Shown here one piece after another: positions 1 through 7,522 of a DNA stretch of 64,000 nt. Made by a program: the position numbers and the translations under genes. The notes under the pieces were generated by a model that was not told the DNA's origin, made no database searches, and saw nothing but the letters and a program-made list of their open reading frames with translations. Every line of letters starts with the position of its first letter. Position 1 is the first letter of the stretch. Source of the stretch: Burkholderiales bacterium (GTDB lineage: Bacteria > Pseudomonadota > Gammaproteobacteria > Burkholderiales > Burkholderiaceae_C); contig JAFKGD010000016.1 of the NCBI GenBank assembly GCA_017307855.1, positions 1 to 64,000 on the forward strand, in the 5' to 3' direction.

Positions 1-137
<137 letters not shown>

Positions 138-318
138 GGCACCGAGGCGTTCCCCGGGGCGCTCCGCCATCGCCCGCACAGGGCGTTAACTGCGCATTAA
201 CAGCGAGCCAACTCTTTTCATTTGATGCGCCCACGCAATTGATCGAGCATCGATTTCGAAGGTGGCGATGCCGGCGGCGGTACGCAGCCTTCCATTCATA
301 ACGACATGGAGACACCAC
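138..318. promoter_or_regulatory. Intergenic region with inverted repeat GTTAA-N7-TTAAC
   Basis: The stretch between trxB and the Bug receptor gene contains the inverted repeat GTTAA-N7-TTAAC at 185-201, inside the most AT-rich part of the gap. The spacing (T-N11-A) would suit a LysR-type regulator, but no such gene lies next to it. The repeat is about 120 bases upstream of the proposed start at 319, so it could be a promoter or operator for the receptor/aconitase X genes. This is an inference from position only. Confidence 0.3.
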
Positions 319-1299
319 TTGATCGACATCCGCAGAAGGCGCCTCGGCGTCGCCCTGGCCCACGCGCCGCTTGCCCTGCTCGCGGCACCCGCCTCTCGCG
401 CACAGAGCGGCAAACCGCTGTTCATCATCCTCACCGTGCCGCCAGGCACGTCCATTGACGCGCTGGCACGCACGCTGGGCGAGAAGCTGCGTGTATCGCT
501 GAACCGCCCGGTGGTGGTTGAATCGCGCGCCGGAGGCGGCGGCGTGGTGGCGGTGCAGCACATCAAGCGCTCGCCCGACGATGGCTCGGTGATGCTGCTG
601 TCACCCACTTCGGCCGTCTCCATGCATGCGCTGTTCACCACCCAGCCCGGATTCGACGTCCACCAGGATCTGGCGGCGGTATGCGAGGTCGCGGCTTCTC
701 CGCACACCATCACTGTCAATCGCGCGCTGGGTGTCGAGAGCTTCCCCGCCTTCGTGGAATACCTGCGGCGCCATCCCGACAAGGCATCGGTGGGCACGCC
801 CAGCCTCGCAGGCCTCGCCACGCTGATGGTCTACCAGTTGAGCCGCCAGTTGAAGATCGATTTCCAGACGGTGCCCTACAAGGGTGGACAACCGCTGCTC
901 GCCGATTTGCTGGGCAACCAGGTGCCGGCCGCCGCATCGGTGCTGGCCGACTATCTGCCCGAGCATCGATCCGGCCGCATCAAGGTGTTGGCGCATGCCA
1001 GCAAGGAGCGCTCGCCGCTCGCGCCCGACATTCCCACGTTCAACGAGCTGGGCTATCCGATCTACGAAGCGCGCACCACGTTCGGCATGTTCCTGCGCAG
1101 GGGCACGCCACCCTCGATCGTGCAGGACTACGCCCGCCATCTCACGGCGGCGGTCCGGTCGCCCGACGTGGTCGAGAAGCTGCAGGCCATCGGCCTCACG
1201 CCGGTGGGCGGGCCGCCCGAGGCCTACCACCAGGTGGTGCAGAACGACATCCGCCAGTGGGGACCGCTGATCGCCGAATCCGGCCTGAAAATCAACTGA
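319..1299 (+). CDS. Bug-family tripartite tricarboxylate transporter receptor
   Basis: This is a periplasmic substrate-binding protein of the Bug/TctC family (326 aa, normal for the family). These proteins deliver organic acids to a TctAB-type permease, or act as orphan receptors in Burkholderiales. I chose the TTG at 319 because a GGAG lies 6-7 bases upstream and translation from it gives a basic stretch (IRRRR), a hydrophobic core and an ASRAQ cleavage site. An in-frame ATG at 262 would put 19 unlikely residues in front. Typical family features are the PPGTSIDALAR segment near the mature N-terminus and VPYKGGQPLLADLLGNQV in the middle. No permease genes are nearby. The adjacent split aconitase X suggests a hydroxy- or amino-acid-type ligand, which is an inference. 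Confidence 0.82.
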   Translation: MIDIRRRRLGVALAHAPLALLAAPASRAQSGKPLFIILTVPPGTSIDALARTLGEKLRVSLNRPVVVESRAGGGGVVAVQHIKRSPDDGSVMLLSPTSAVSMHALFTTQPGFDVHQDLAAVCEVAASPHTITVNRALGVESFPAFVEYLRRHPDKASVGTPSLAGLATLMVYQLSRQLKIDFQTVPYKGGQPLLADLLGNQVPAAASVLADYLPEHRSGRIKVLAHASKERSPLAPDIPTFNELGYPIYEARTTFGMFLRRGTPPSIVQDYARHLTAAVRSPDVVEKLQAIGLTPVGGPPEAYHQVVQNDIRQWGPLIAESGLKIN

Positions 1300-1308
1300 G
1301 GGCTGCGC

Positions 1309-2601
1309 ATGCGACTCACCGATCAAGAGAAAGCCATGGCCGACGGGCGCGACGGCCCGGGCATCCAGAAGGCCATGGACCTGCTGCTGCGCTACGGCGA
1401 AGCGCTGGGCGCCGAACGGCTGGTGGAGACGCGAAACGTCTGCTCGATGTTCACGGCCAGCATGCCGTTCCAGCGCGACTACGCCATCCGCCAGGGCAGC
1501 ATGGACGCCATGCTGTCCGAGTTCAACCTCGACAGCCAGGAAACGGTGGAGATACCGCCGTTCCGGGCCTTCACCAGCCAGCTGCAGATCGGCTTCGACA
1601 GCGCCCATGCGCCGAGCCTGGGCGTTGGCGAAGAAATGATGCGCTTCTACCGGCGCAGCGAGGTCCACATGGCCGGCCTGGGGGCGCAGCTGATGAACAC
1701 CTGCACGCCCTACCAGGTGGGCAACGTACCCACCCGCGGCGAGCACTGCGCATGGATGGAGTCGTCGGCGGTGATCTACTGCAACTCGGTGCTGGGCGCC
1801 CGCACCAACACCGAGGGGCGCGAGAGCACCAGCGCCGCCGCCCTGACGGCACGCATTCCGTACTGGGGCTATCACCTCGACGAGAACCGCTACGCCACCG
1901 ACGTCATCGAGCTCGATGTCGATGTCGATTCCACCGAGGACTGGGGCATCCTGGGCTACTACGTGGGCGAGCAGGTGCTCGAACGTGTGCCTGCACTCAC
2001 GCGACGCCACGGCACGATACGCACACCCAATCTGGCGCGCCTGAAGCACTTCGGCGCTGCCGCCTCGTCATCGGGCGGCGTGGAGATGTATCACATCGTC
2101 GGCGTCACGCCCGAGGCCCTCACGCTGGAGCAGGCACTGGGCCGGCGTGCGCCGCAGCGGACCTTCCGCTATGGCGAGGCGGAGCGCCGCGCCACCTACG
2201 AGCGCATCAATTCCACCGCCGGCAGCCATGACATCCAGTTCGTCATGCTGGGCTGCCCGCACTACACGATCGAGCAGATCTGGGAAGCCGCCATGCTGCT
2301 GCAAGGCCGCAAGGTCCATGACAACTGCGCACTGTGGATCTTCACACCGCGCACCATCAAGGCGCTGGCCGACCTGAACGGCTACACGCGCATCATTGAG
2401 GATGCGGGCGGCGTGCTGATGTCCGACACCTGCTCGGCCGTCAGCCGCATGATTCCGCCGGGGACTCGGGCCGTTGCGCTCGACTCGGCCAAGCAGGCGC
2501 ACTACCTGCCGGCGGCCGTCGGCGTGCAGGCCTGGTTCGGCAGCACGGCGCAATGCATCGATGCCGCCTGCACAGGCCAATGGCGGGGAGCCTTGCAATG
2601 A
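1309..2601 (+). CDS. Aconitase X catalytic subunit (DUF521)
   Basis: This is the large subunit of a two-gene aconitase X (430 aa). The family contains iron-sulfur dehydratases. Characterised members include cis-3-hydroxy-L-proline dehydratase and archaeal mevalonate 5-phosphate dehydratase. Family-type segments include YQVGNVPTRGEH and IYCNSVLGARTN in the N-terminal half and MSDTCSAVSRM near the C-terminus, with cysteines placed to ligate the cluster. The gene starts 9 bases after the Bug receptor and shares an ATGA overlap with the swivel-domain subunit, so the three should be co-translated. The substrate is unknown; hydroxyproline dehydration is the best guess for bacterial members, and no other hydroxyproline gene is visible here. 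Confidence 0.85.
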   Translation: MRLTDQEKAMADGRDGPGIQKAMDLLLRYGEALGAERLVETRNVCSMFTASMPFQRDYAIRQGSMDAMLSEFNLDSQETVEIPPFRAFTSQLQIGFDSAHAPSLGVGEEMMRFYRRSEVHMAGLGAQLMNTCTPYQVGNVPTRGEHCAWMESSAVIYCNSVLGARTNTEGRESTSAAALTARIPYWGYHLDENRYATDVIELDVDVDSTEDWGILGYYVGEQVLERVPALTRRHGTIRTPNLARLKHFGAAASSSGGVEMYHIVGVTPEALTLEQALGRRAPQRTFRYGEAERRATYERINSTAGSHDIQFVMLGCPHYTIEQIWEAAMLLQGRKVHDNCALWIFTPRTIKALADLNGYTRIIEDAGGVLMSDTCSAVSRMIPPGTRAVALDSAKQAHYLPAAVGVQAWFGSTAQCIDAACTGQWRGALQ

Positions 2602-3053
2602 GCGGCGCCATCGCATCGGATAACACTGCCGCACGGCAGACCCTGACGCTGCGCGGGCGCAAGGTGGTGGGGGGCGTCGCCGAAGGCGAGGCACTCGTCA
2701 CCCGCCAGCACATATCGGGCTGGGGCGGCGTCGACCCGCGCACGGGAACCATCATCGAGACCCGGCACGAGCTGCGCGGCGTGAGCTTTGCCGGCAAGGT
2801 ACTGGTGTTTCCTGGCGCCAAGGGGTCCTCGGGATGGTCCAGCACCTTCCATACGGCCCGGCTGATGGGTATGGCGCCTGCCGCCATGCTCTACAACGAA
2901 ACCACGGCCAAGGCCGCGCTGGGCGCGGTGGTGACGCACGCGCCCACCGTCACGGACTTCGACCTCGACCCGCTGCAGCACATCGAGACCGGTGACTGGG
3001 TACGCGTCGACGCCGACCGGGGCGTGGTGGAAGTGGTGCGGCGCGCTACCTAG
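2598..3053 (+). CDS. Aconitase X swivel-domain subunit (DUF126)
   Basis: This is the small subunit of the split aconitase X (151 aa). It holds the swivel domain that closes over the active site of the DUF521 partner. The segment FPGAKGSSGWSSTFH, with its GS-rich loop, is characteristic of the family. The ATG at 2598 overlaps the partner's stop codon (ATGA); an upstream in-frame ATG at 2553 lies inside the partner and is not preferred. The TAG stop at 3051-3053 lies within a CTAG palindrome that also supplies the stop of the convergent regulator gene, so the two genes have no spacer between them. Confidence 0.83.
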   Translation: MSGAIASDNTAARQTLTLRGRKVVGGVAEGEALVTRQHISGWGGVDPRTGTIIETRHELRGVSFAGKVLVFPGAKGSSGWSSTFHTARLMGMAPAAMLYNETTAKAALGAVVTHAPTVTDFDLDPLQHIETGDWVRVDADRGVVEVVRRAT

Positions 3054-3676
3054 ATCCCGGCCAGTTGCCGCAGCCGTCCCGGATCGGTGAGGCTCAGCAC
3101 GCGGCCCGAGCCGCTGATGAGCTCGCGCTCACGCAGGTGGCGCAACACGCGCGAGAAGGTTTCGGGGGCGATGCCCAGTTGCGCGGCGATCAGGCGCTTG
3201 TGCTGCACCAGCCGCACCGACGTGCTGTGGCCGCCTTCGCCGGGCTCGGCGTGGCGCAGCAACCATTCGGCGCAGCGCGCTTCGGCGTCCTTGGCCAGGC
3301 GGCTGACGGCAAGTTCCGCCTGCTGGCGGTGCGCACGCGCCACGTCGTGCACGATGCCGGCGAGCGGCGGCGGCAGCGCATCGAACCAGCTGCGCAGCAC
3401 GGCCAGCGGCACGCGGCGAACCACCACGGTCGTCTCGGCCACCGCATCGACCACGCCGGGCAGCCCCAGCACGGCCGCGCCGGCGTCGAGCCAGCAGGGG
3501 CCTTCGGCCGCGCCGAAGCGGTGGCCGATCACGCGGCCATCGAGCAGGCCGAGCGTGACCCGGCCGCTCTGCAGGAACAGCACGCTTTCGGGAGGCGCGC
3601 CGCGCAGCAGCACGGGTTCGCCCGCACCGATCTCGCGGATGTCGGGACCGAGCTCATAGGACGTGGACGGCAGCAT
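3050..3676 (-). CDS. Crp/Fnr-family transcriptional regulator, FNR-class recognition helix
   Basis: This is a cytoplasmic DNA-binding regulator (208 aa from the ATG at 3676; a GTG at 3685 is also in frame). The N-terminal two-thirds is a cyclic-nucleotide-type beta-barrel, followed by a dimer helix and a winged helix-turn-helix. The recognition helix reads ETFSRVLRHL, with the Glu-x-x-Ser-Arg pattern of FNR that recognises TTGAT-N4-ATCAA. The N-terminal cysteine cluster of oxygen-sensing FNR is absent: only scattered cysteines are present. A haem- or redox-sensing DNR/NnrR-like role is therefore possible. A matching half-conserved FNR box lies just upstream, suggesting autoregulation. The gene is convergent with and abuts the aconitase X genes, and does not obviously control them. 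Confidence 0.82.
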   Translation of the reverse strand: MLPSTSYELGPDIREIGAGEPVLLRGAPPESVLFLQSGRVTLGLLDGRVIGHRFGAAEGPCWLDAGAAVLGLPGVVDAVAETTVVVRRVPLAVLRSWFDALPPPLAGIVHDVARAHRQQAELAVSRLAKDAEARCAEWLLRHAEPGEGGHSTSVRLVQHKRLIAAQLGIAPETFSRVLRHLRERELISGSGRVLSLTDPGRLRQLAGI

Positions 3677-3711
3677 GCAAAGCACTGTGCCGCCGCCCGC
3701 CCGGTGCGGCT

Positions 3712-3725
3712 TTGAGCAGGATCAA
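3712..3725. promoter_or_regulatory. FNR-like box upstream of the Crp/Fnr gene
   Basis: TTGAG-CAGG-ATCAA differs from the FNR consensus TTGAT-N4-ATCAA at one position. It lies 36 bases upstream of the regulator's ATG. The regulator itself carries the FNR-type Glu-x-x-Ser-Arg recognition helix. Autoregulation is inferred. The glycerate kinase gene on the other side ends at 3800 and reads toward this site, so it is not a target. Confidence 0.5.
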
Positions 3726-3799
3726 GCGCCGCGGCGAAATCCCCGTCGCCGGCAAAGCGAGCGCCCGCTCAGCCGCCCGGCATCGCCACGGGCCGATGC

Positions 3800-5143
3800 T
3801 CAAAGCACCAGCAGCGCGCGGAAGTCGTTGACGTTGGTGTGCGTGGGGCCGGTGGTGAAGAGGTCGCCCAGCGGCTCGAAAAAGCCGCAGGCATCGTTGC
3901 GCGACAGGTAGGCCGGCAGCTTGAGCCCGGCCGCGTGGGCACGCGCCAGCACGTCGGGCGTGACGAAGGCGCCGGCGTTGGCCTCCACCCCGTCGATGCC
4001 GTCAGTGTCGGCGGCCAGCGCCCATACATCCGCCTGGCCTTGCAGCGCCTCGGCCAGGCCCATGCAGAACTCGCCGGCCCGCCCCCCACGGCCTCGCGGC
4101 GTTCCCTCGGGCTGCTTCTTCACGGTGACCGTGGTCTCGCCGCCCGAGAGGATCACGCAGGGCCTGGCGAACGGCTGGCCGCGCCGTGCCACCGCGCGCG
4201 CCAGCGCCGCGTGAACACGGCCGACCTCGCGCGATTCGCCCTCGATCTCGTCGGAGAGGATGTGTGCCTCGATGCCCGCCGCACGCGCCGCGGCCGCGGC
4301 CGCTTCCAGCGACTGCTGCGGCGTGGCGATCATGTGGACCGCGTGGCCGGCCAGGCGCGCGTCGCCGGGCTTGGGCGTCTCCAGCGCGCCGGACTCGAGC
4401 GCGGCGCGCACGGCCGGCGGCACGTCGATGCCGTAGCGCGCGAGGATGGCCAGCGCATCGGCGCAAGTGGTGGCATCGGCCACGGTGGGGCCGCTGGCGA
4501 TGACCGAAGGATCGTCACCCGGCACGTCGCTGATGGTGAGCGTGACCACGCGCGCCGGCGCACAGGCTGTCGCCAGCCGGCCGCCCTTGATGCGCGAGAG
4601 GTGCTTGCGCACGCAGTTCATCTGGGCGATGTCGGCACCGGATTCCAGCAGCTCGCGGTTGATGCGCTGCTTGTCGGCCAGCGTGAGGCCATCCGCCGGC
4701 AGGGTGAGCAGCGCCGACCCGCCGCCGGAGATCAGGCACAGCACCAGGTCGTCGGCCGTGAGTCCTTGCGTGAGCGCCATGATGCGCTCGGCCGCGGCCA
4801 GCCCCGCCGCATCGGGCACGGGATGGGAAGCCTCCACCACTTCGATGCGCTGCGGCAGGCCTGCCGGGCGCGGCGGCGTGTGGCCGTAGCGCGTGACGAC
4901 CAGGCCCGACAGCGGCGCATCGGCCGGCCACAGCGCCTCAACCGCCTGCGCCATCGCGCCGCCCGCCTTGCCCGCGCCCAGCACCAGGGTGCGGCCACGC
5001 GGCGGCGCTGGAAGGAACGGCGCCGTGGTGTGCAGCGGCAGGGCGCGGCGCACGGCGGCGCGGTAGAGGTGCTCGAGGAAGTCGCGCGGCTGGCGGCGCG
5101 GATCAGGGGTGGCAGCAGGCGTGGTGTCGGTGTGGGCGGTCAT
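3800..5143 (-). CDS. Glycerate 2-kinase, MOFRL family (TtuD/GckA-like)
   Basis: This is predicted to phosphorylate D-glycerate to 2-phosphoglycerate in the cytoplasm (447 aa). The N-terminal DUF4147 domain has GAGKAGGAMA with the candidate catalytic lysine at K59 and a glycine-rich LISGGGSALL loop. The C-terminal MOFRL domain contains RGGRAGEF and ADTDGIDG. Some homologues are annotated as hydroxypyruvate reductase (TtuD), but the fold is that of a kinase. It is the last gene of the minus-strand operon, 72 bases after the maleate isomerase-like gene. This suggests that the pathway encoded here ends in glycerate, for example via glyoxylate, tartronate semialdehyde or hydroxypyruvate. Confidence 0.87.
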   Translation of the reverse strand: MTAHTDTTPAATPDPRRQPRDFLEHLYRAAVRRALPLHTTAPFLPAPPRGRTLVLGAGKAGGAMAQAVEALWPADAPLSGLVVTRYGHTPPRPAGLPQRIEVVEASHPVPDAAGLAAAERIMALTQGLTADDLVLCLISGGGSALLTLPADGLTLADKQRINRELLESGADIAQMNCVRKHLSRIKGGRLATACAPARVVTLTISDVPGDDPSVIASGPTVADATTCADALAILARYGIDVPPAVRAALESGALETPKPGDARLAGHAVHMIATPQQSLEAAAAAARAAGIEAHILSDEIEGESREVGRVHAALARAVARRGQPFARPCVILSGGETTVTVKKQPEGTPRGRGGRAGEFCMGLAEALQGQADVWALAADTDGIDGVEANAGAFVTPDVLARAHAAGLKLPAYLSRNDACGFFEPLGDLFTTGPTHTNVNDFRALLVL

Positions 5144-5215
5144 GTGACAGGTGTCTCCGCCGCCGATTGTGCGGCCTGTCGCGCTGCCCCGCCGCGAACG
5201 CTCCGCCGGCTCCGC

Positions 5216-5962
5216 TCAGAAGCGTTCCATCAACTGCCCGAAGCCGGCCCGCCGGTCGTTGATACCGCACGCGCGCAGCGCATGCCAGTAGGTGGCCGTG
5301 TTGATGGCGATGACCGGCTTGCCCAGGAACAACTCGGCCGCGGCGGCCATGCGGATGGCCGAGAGGTTGGTTCCCACCTGCACGATGGCGTCCACGTCGT
5401 CGCCGTCGATCTGGCGGATGGCGTCGCGCACCATCTGGTCTGTGGTGTGTGCAATCAGCACCGGGCTGGGCCGCTGCAGGCAGACGTCGCGCACCACGGT
5501 GAATCCGCAGTCCTGATAGAAGCGGCGCACCTGCTCGTTGGCCACCTCGAAGTAGGGCGAGAGGAAGGCGATGCGTTTCGCGCCCACGGCGTTGAGCGCG
5601 GCCTCGGTGGCGAACGAGCCGCAGCTCACATCCACGCCCGCGCGCTCCTTCATGCCCTTGAGGTACTTCTCGGCGCCTGCGCGGCCGTTCCAGAAGGTGG
5701 CGGCGGACATGCCCATGACGAGGTAGTCCATCTCGCAGCTGGTCAGCGTGTCGATGGCGTCCAGCGTGGCGGCATTGATGCGTTCGACCAGCACCATGAA
5801 GCTGGCGTCGTCGCTCACCGGATCATTGGGGATCGCGATGCGGCTGTAGTGGTTGGTCACGCCCACCGGACGCAGGTCGTCGAAGTCCGGTTGTACGACC
5901 GTGTTGGTGGACGGGCCCAGCGTGCCCAGCTTCTTGCGGTATCCGAGGTGATCGACGCTCAT
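5216..5962 (-). CDS. Maleate isomerase/Asp-Glu racemase-like protein lacking both catalytic cysteines
   Basis: This protein (248 aa) belongs to the Asp/Glu racemase superfamily, closest to maleate isomerase and arylmalonate decarboxylase. Typical members have one cysteine in each half of a pseudo-symmetric active site. Here the first site reads VMGMSAATFW and the second VQVGTNLSAI, so neither has the expected Cys. The C-terminal segment KPVIAINTATYWHALRACG is family-like. I chose the ATG at 5962; it overlaps the preceding hydrolase stop by ATGA, so the two are translationally coupled. Pairing an amidase with a maleate isomerase resembles NicF/NicE of nicotinate degradation, but the missing cysteines argue for a different reaction or a non-catalytic role. 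Confidence 0.75.
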   Translation of the reverse strand: MSVDHLGYRKKLGTLGPSTNTVVQPDFDDLRPVGVTNHYSRIAIPNDPVSDDASFMVLVERINAATLDAIDTLTSCEMDYLVMGMSAATFWNGRAGAEKYLKGMKERAGVDVSCGSFATEAALNAVGAKRIAFLSPYFEVANEQVRRFYQDCGFTVVRDVCLQRPSPVLIAHTTDQMVRDAIRQIDGDDVDAIVQVGTNLSAIRMAAAAELFLGKPVIAINTATYWHALRACGINDRRAGFGQLMERF

Positions 5963-6606
5963 GGCGAAACAGTCCTTTGCAGATGATCGAGAACGGTGGC
6001 GAGGTCCAGCACGTCGGCGTATTTCTGCTGCATGTCGAACAGGTTGGCCTCGTGCGGTTCGAGGGCGCGGTCGCCCACGCATTCGCGCGGCACCACGGTG
6101 CGGAAGTTGTGCTGCATCGAATCGACCACGCTGGCGCGCACGCAGCCGCTGGTGGTGGCGCCGACGATGACGGCCGTGTCCACGCCGTGCAGGCGAAGCC
6201 AGCTGGCCAGCGGCGTGTCGAAGAAGGCCGAGGCCGAGCCCTTGCGCACGATCAGCTCGCCTGCCCGGGGTGCGAGGCAGTCGACCACCTGCGAGGCGTG
6301 CGACGTCTCGGTGAGCTTGAGTAAGCCGGGCACGCGGGTGGCGAAGATGTTGCGGTCGCTCGCGTCGTCTGCAAACACCACGCGCGAGAACGCCACTGGC
6401 AGGCCGAGCTGGCGGAACGTCGCCAGCAGCGGCACGGTGGCCTGCGCGGCCGCCTCGATGTGGGGGCCGCCGAACAGGTCGATGTCGACGAAGCTGTTGA
6501 CGAAATCCACCACCACCAGGCCGCAGCGCGTGCCGAAGCCCGACGTTCCGCCCAGCCCCTGGTGCCGGTAGACCGCGTTCTTGTCGTTCAGGTCAGGCGC
6601 CGCCAT
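5959..6606 (-). CDS. Isochorismatase-family cysteine hydrolase (maleamate/N-carbamoylsarcosine amidase-like)
   Basis: This is a cytoplasmic amidohydrolase of the isochorismatase-like fold (215 aa). The Asp-Lys-Cys triad is visible at D34 (VVVDFVNSF), K122 (VRKGSASAFF) and C155 (GATTSGCVRAS). The GATTSGC motif and the N-terminal arm resemble N-carbamoylsarcosine amidase and the maleamate amidohydrolase NicF, enzymes that release ammonia from an acyclic amide or carbamoyl acid. It overlaps the upstream lyase gene by 14 bases and the downstream isomerase-like gene by 4. Its substrate is probably a ring-opened nitrogen compound produced by the operon's monooxygenase (inference). Confidence 0.83.
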   Translation of the reverse strand: MAAPDLNDKNAVYRHQGLGGTSGFGTRCGLVVVDFVNSFVDIDLFGGPHIEAAAQATVPLLATFRQLGLPVAFSRVVFADDASDRNIFATRVPGLLKLTETSHASQVVDCLAPRAGELIVRKGSASAFFDTPLASWLRLHGVDTAVIVGATTSGCVRASVVDSMQHNFRTVVPRECVGDRALEPHEANLFDMQQKYADVLDLATVLDHLQRTVSP

Positions 6607-7522
6607 CGGTGTCGTCCTTCATGAGGCGGGCGTGGCGCGCGTCGAACTCGCCAACCCAGTCGAAGCCCATGCGTTGCGAGAAGCTGCCGAAGTCGTAGCG
6701 CGGCGTCGGCAGGGTGTGCGAGGAGCCCGTGGCCCGGATGCCTTCGTAGATCGATTCGGCTGCCTGTGCGGCTGCCAGCAGCGCAGCCACCGGCTGCAGC
6801 GCCAGGCCGACGCCCAGCTCGCGCAGCTCGTCCAATGTGAGCATCGGGCCGCGTCCGCCTTCCACGAGGTTGACCACCATTGGCAGGTCGAAGTGGCGAC
6901 ACAGCGTGCGGATTTCCTCGGCTGATTCCGTGCCTTCGACGAACAGCACGTCGGCACCGGCGCGGGCGTAGCGCTCCGCGCGGCGCATGGCCTCGTCCAG
7001 GCCCAGGCTGGTGCGCGCGTCGGTGCGTGCGATGACGAGCAGGTCGGGGTCGTTGCGTGTCTCGACTGCCACCCGAACCTTGGCCGCCATGTCGGCCGCC
7101 TCGATCACGCGGCGGCCCAGCATGTGGCCGCATTTCTTGGGCGCTTCCTGGTCTTCGAGCTGCAACGCCGCCGCTCCGGCCGCTTCGTAGCCGCGCACGG
7201 TGTGCATCACGTTGAGCAGGCCACCATAGCCGGTGTCGGCGTCGCAGATGAGCGGCGTGTCGGTGACGGTGGCGAGCTGCGCGACGCGGTTCACCATGTC
7301 GCCGTAGGTGGCGATGCCCGCATCGGGCAGCCCCAGCAGCGAGGCGACGACGCCGTAGCCTGTCATGTAGAGCGCATCGAACCCCTGGCGGTCGGCAAGG
7401 CGCGCCGACACACCGTCGTAGATGCCGGGGGCGACGACGGTGTGGCCGCGGCGCGCCAGTCGCGCGCGCAGCGCCGACCGGCGCTGGGCCGGCGTGCGGG
7501 CGCTGTGACCCTGGTGGGTCAT
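6593..7522 (-). CDS. Isocitrate lyase/PEP mutase-family enzyme
   Basis: This is a TIM-barrel enzyme of the ICL/PEPM superfamily (309 aa). The metal-binding segment DADTGYGG begins at D94, and the loop PKKCGHMLGRR carries C131, matching the KKCGH signature of C-C bond lyases such as 2-methylisocitrate lyase. A lyase, or an oxaloacetate/oxalomalate-type hydrolase, is more likely than a phosphonate mutase. The ATG at 7522 overlaps the monooxygenase stop (ATGA). A lyase here could cleave a C4-C6 acid to pyruvate or glyoxylate, which would feed the glycerate kinase at the end of the operon (inference). Confidence 0.83.
   Translation of the reverse strand: MTHQGHSARTPAQRRSALRARLARRGHTVVAPGIYDGVSARLADRQGFDALYMTGYGVVASLLGLPDAGIATYGDMVNRVAQLATVTDTPLICDADTGYGGLLNVMHTVRGYEAAGAAALQLEDQEAPKKCGHMLGRRVIEAADMAAKVRVAVETRNDPDLLVIARTDARTSLGLDEAMRRAERYARAGADVLFVEGTESAEEIRTLCRHFDLPMVVNLVEGGRGPMLTLDELRELGVGLALQPVAALLAAAQAAESIYEGIRATGSSHTLPTPRYDFGSFSQRMGFDWVGEFDARHARLMKDDTDGGA

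Noticed and set aside
3839-5986. A 715-codon plus-strand frame
   Set aside because: It is antisense to the glycerate kinase and maleate isomerase-like genes and shows no family motif.
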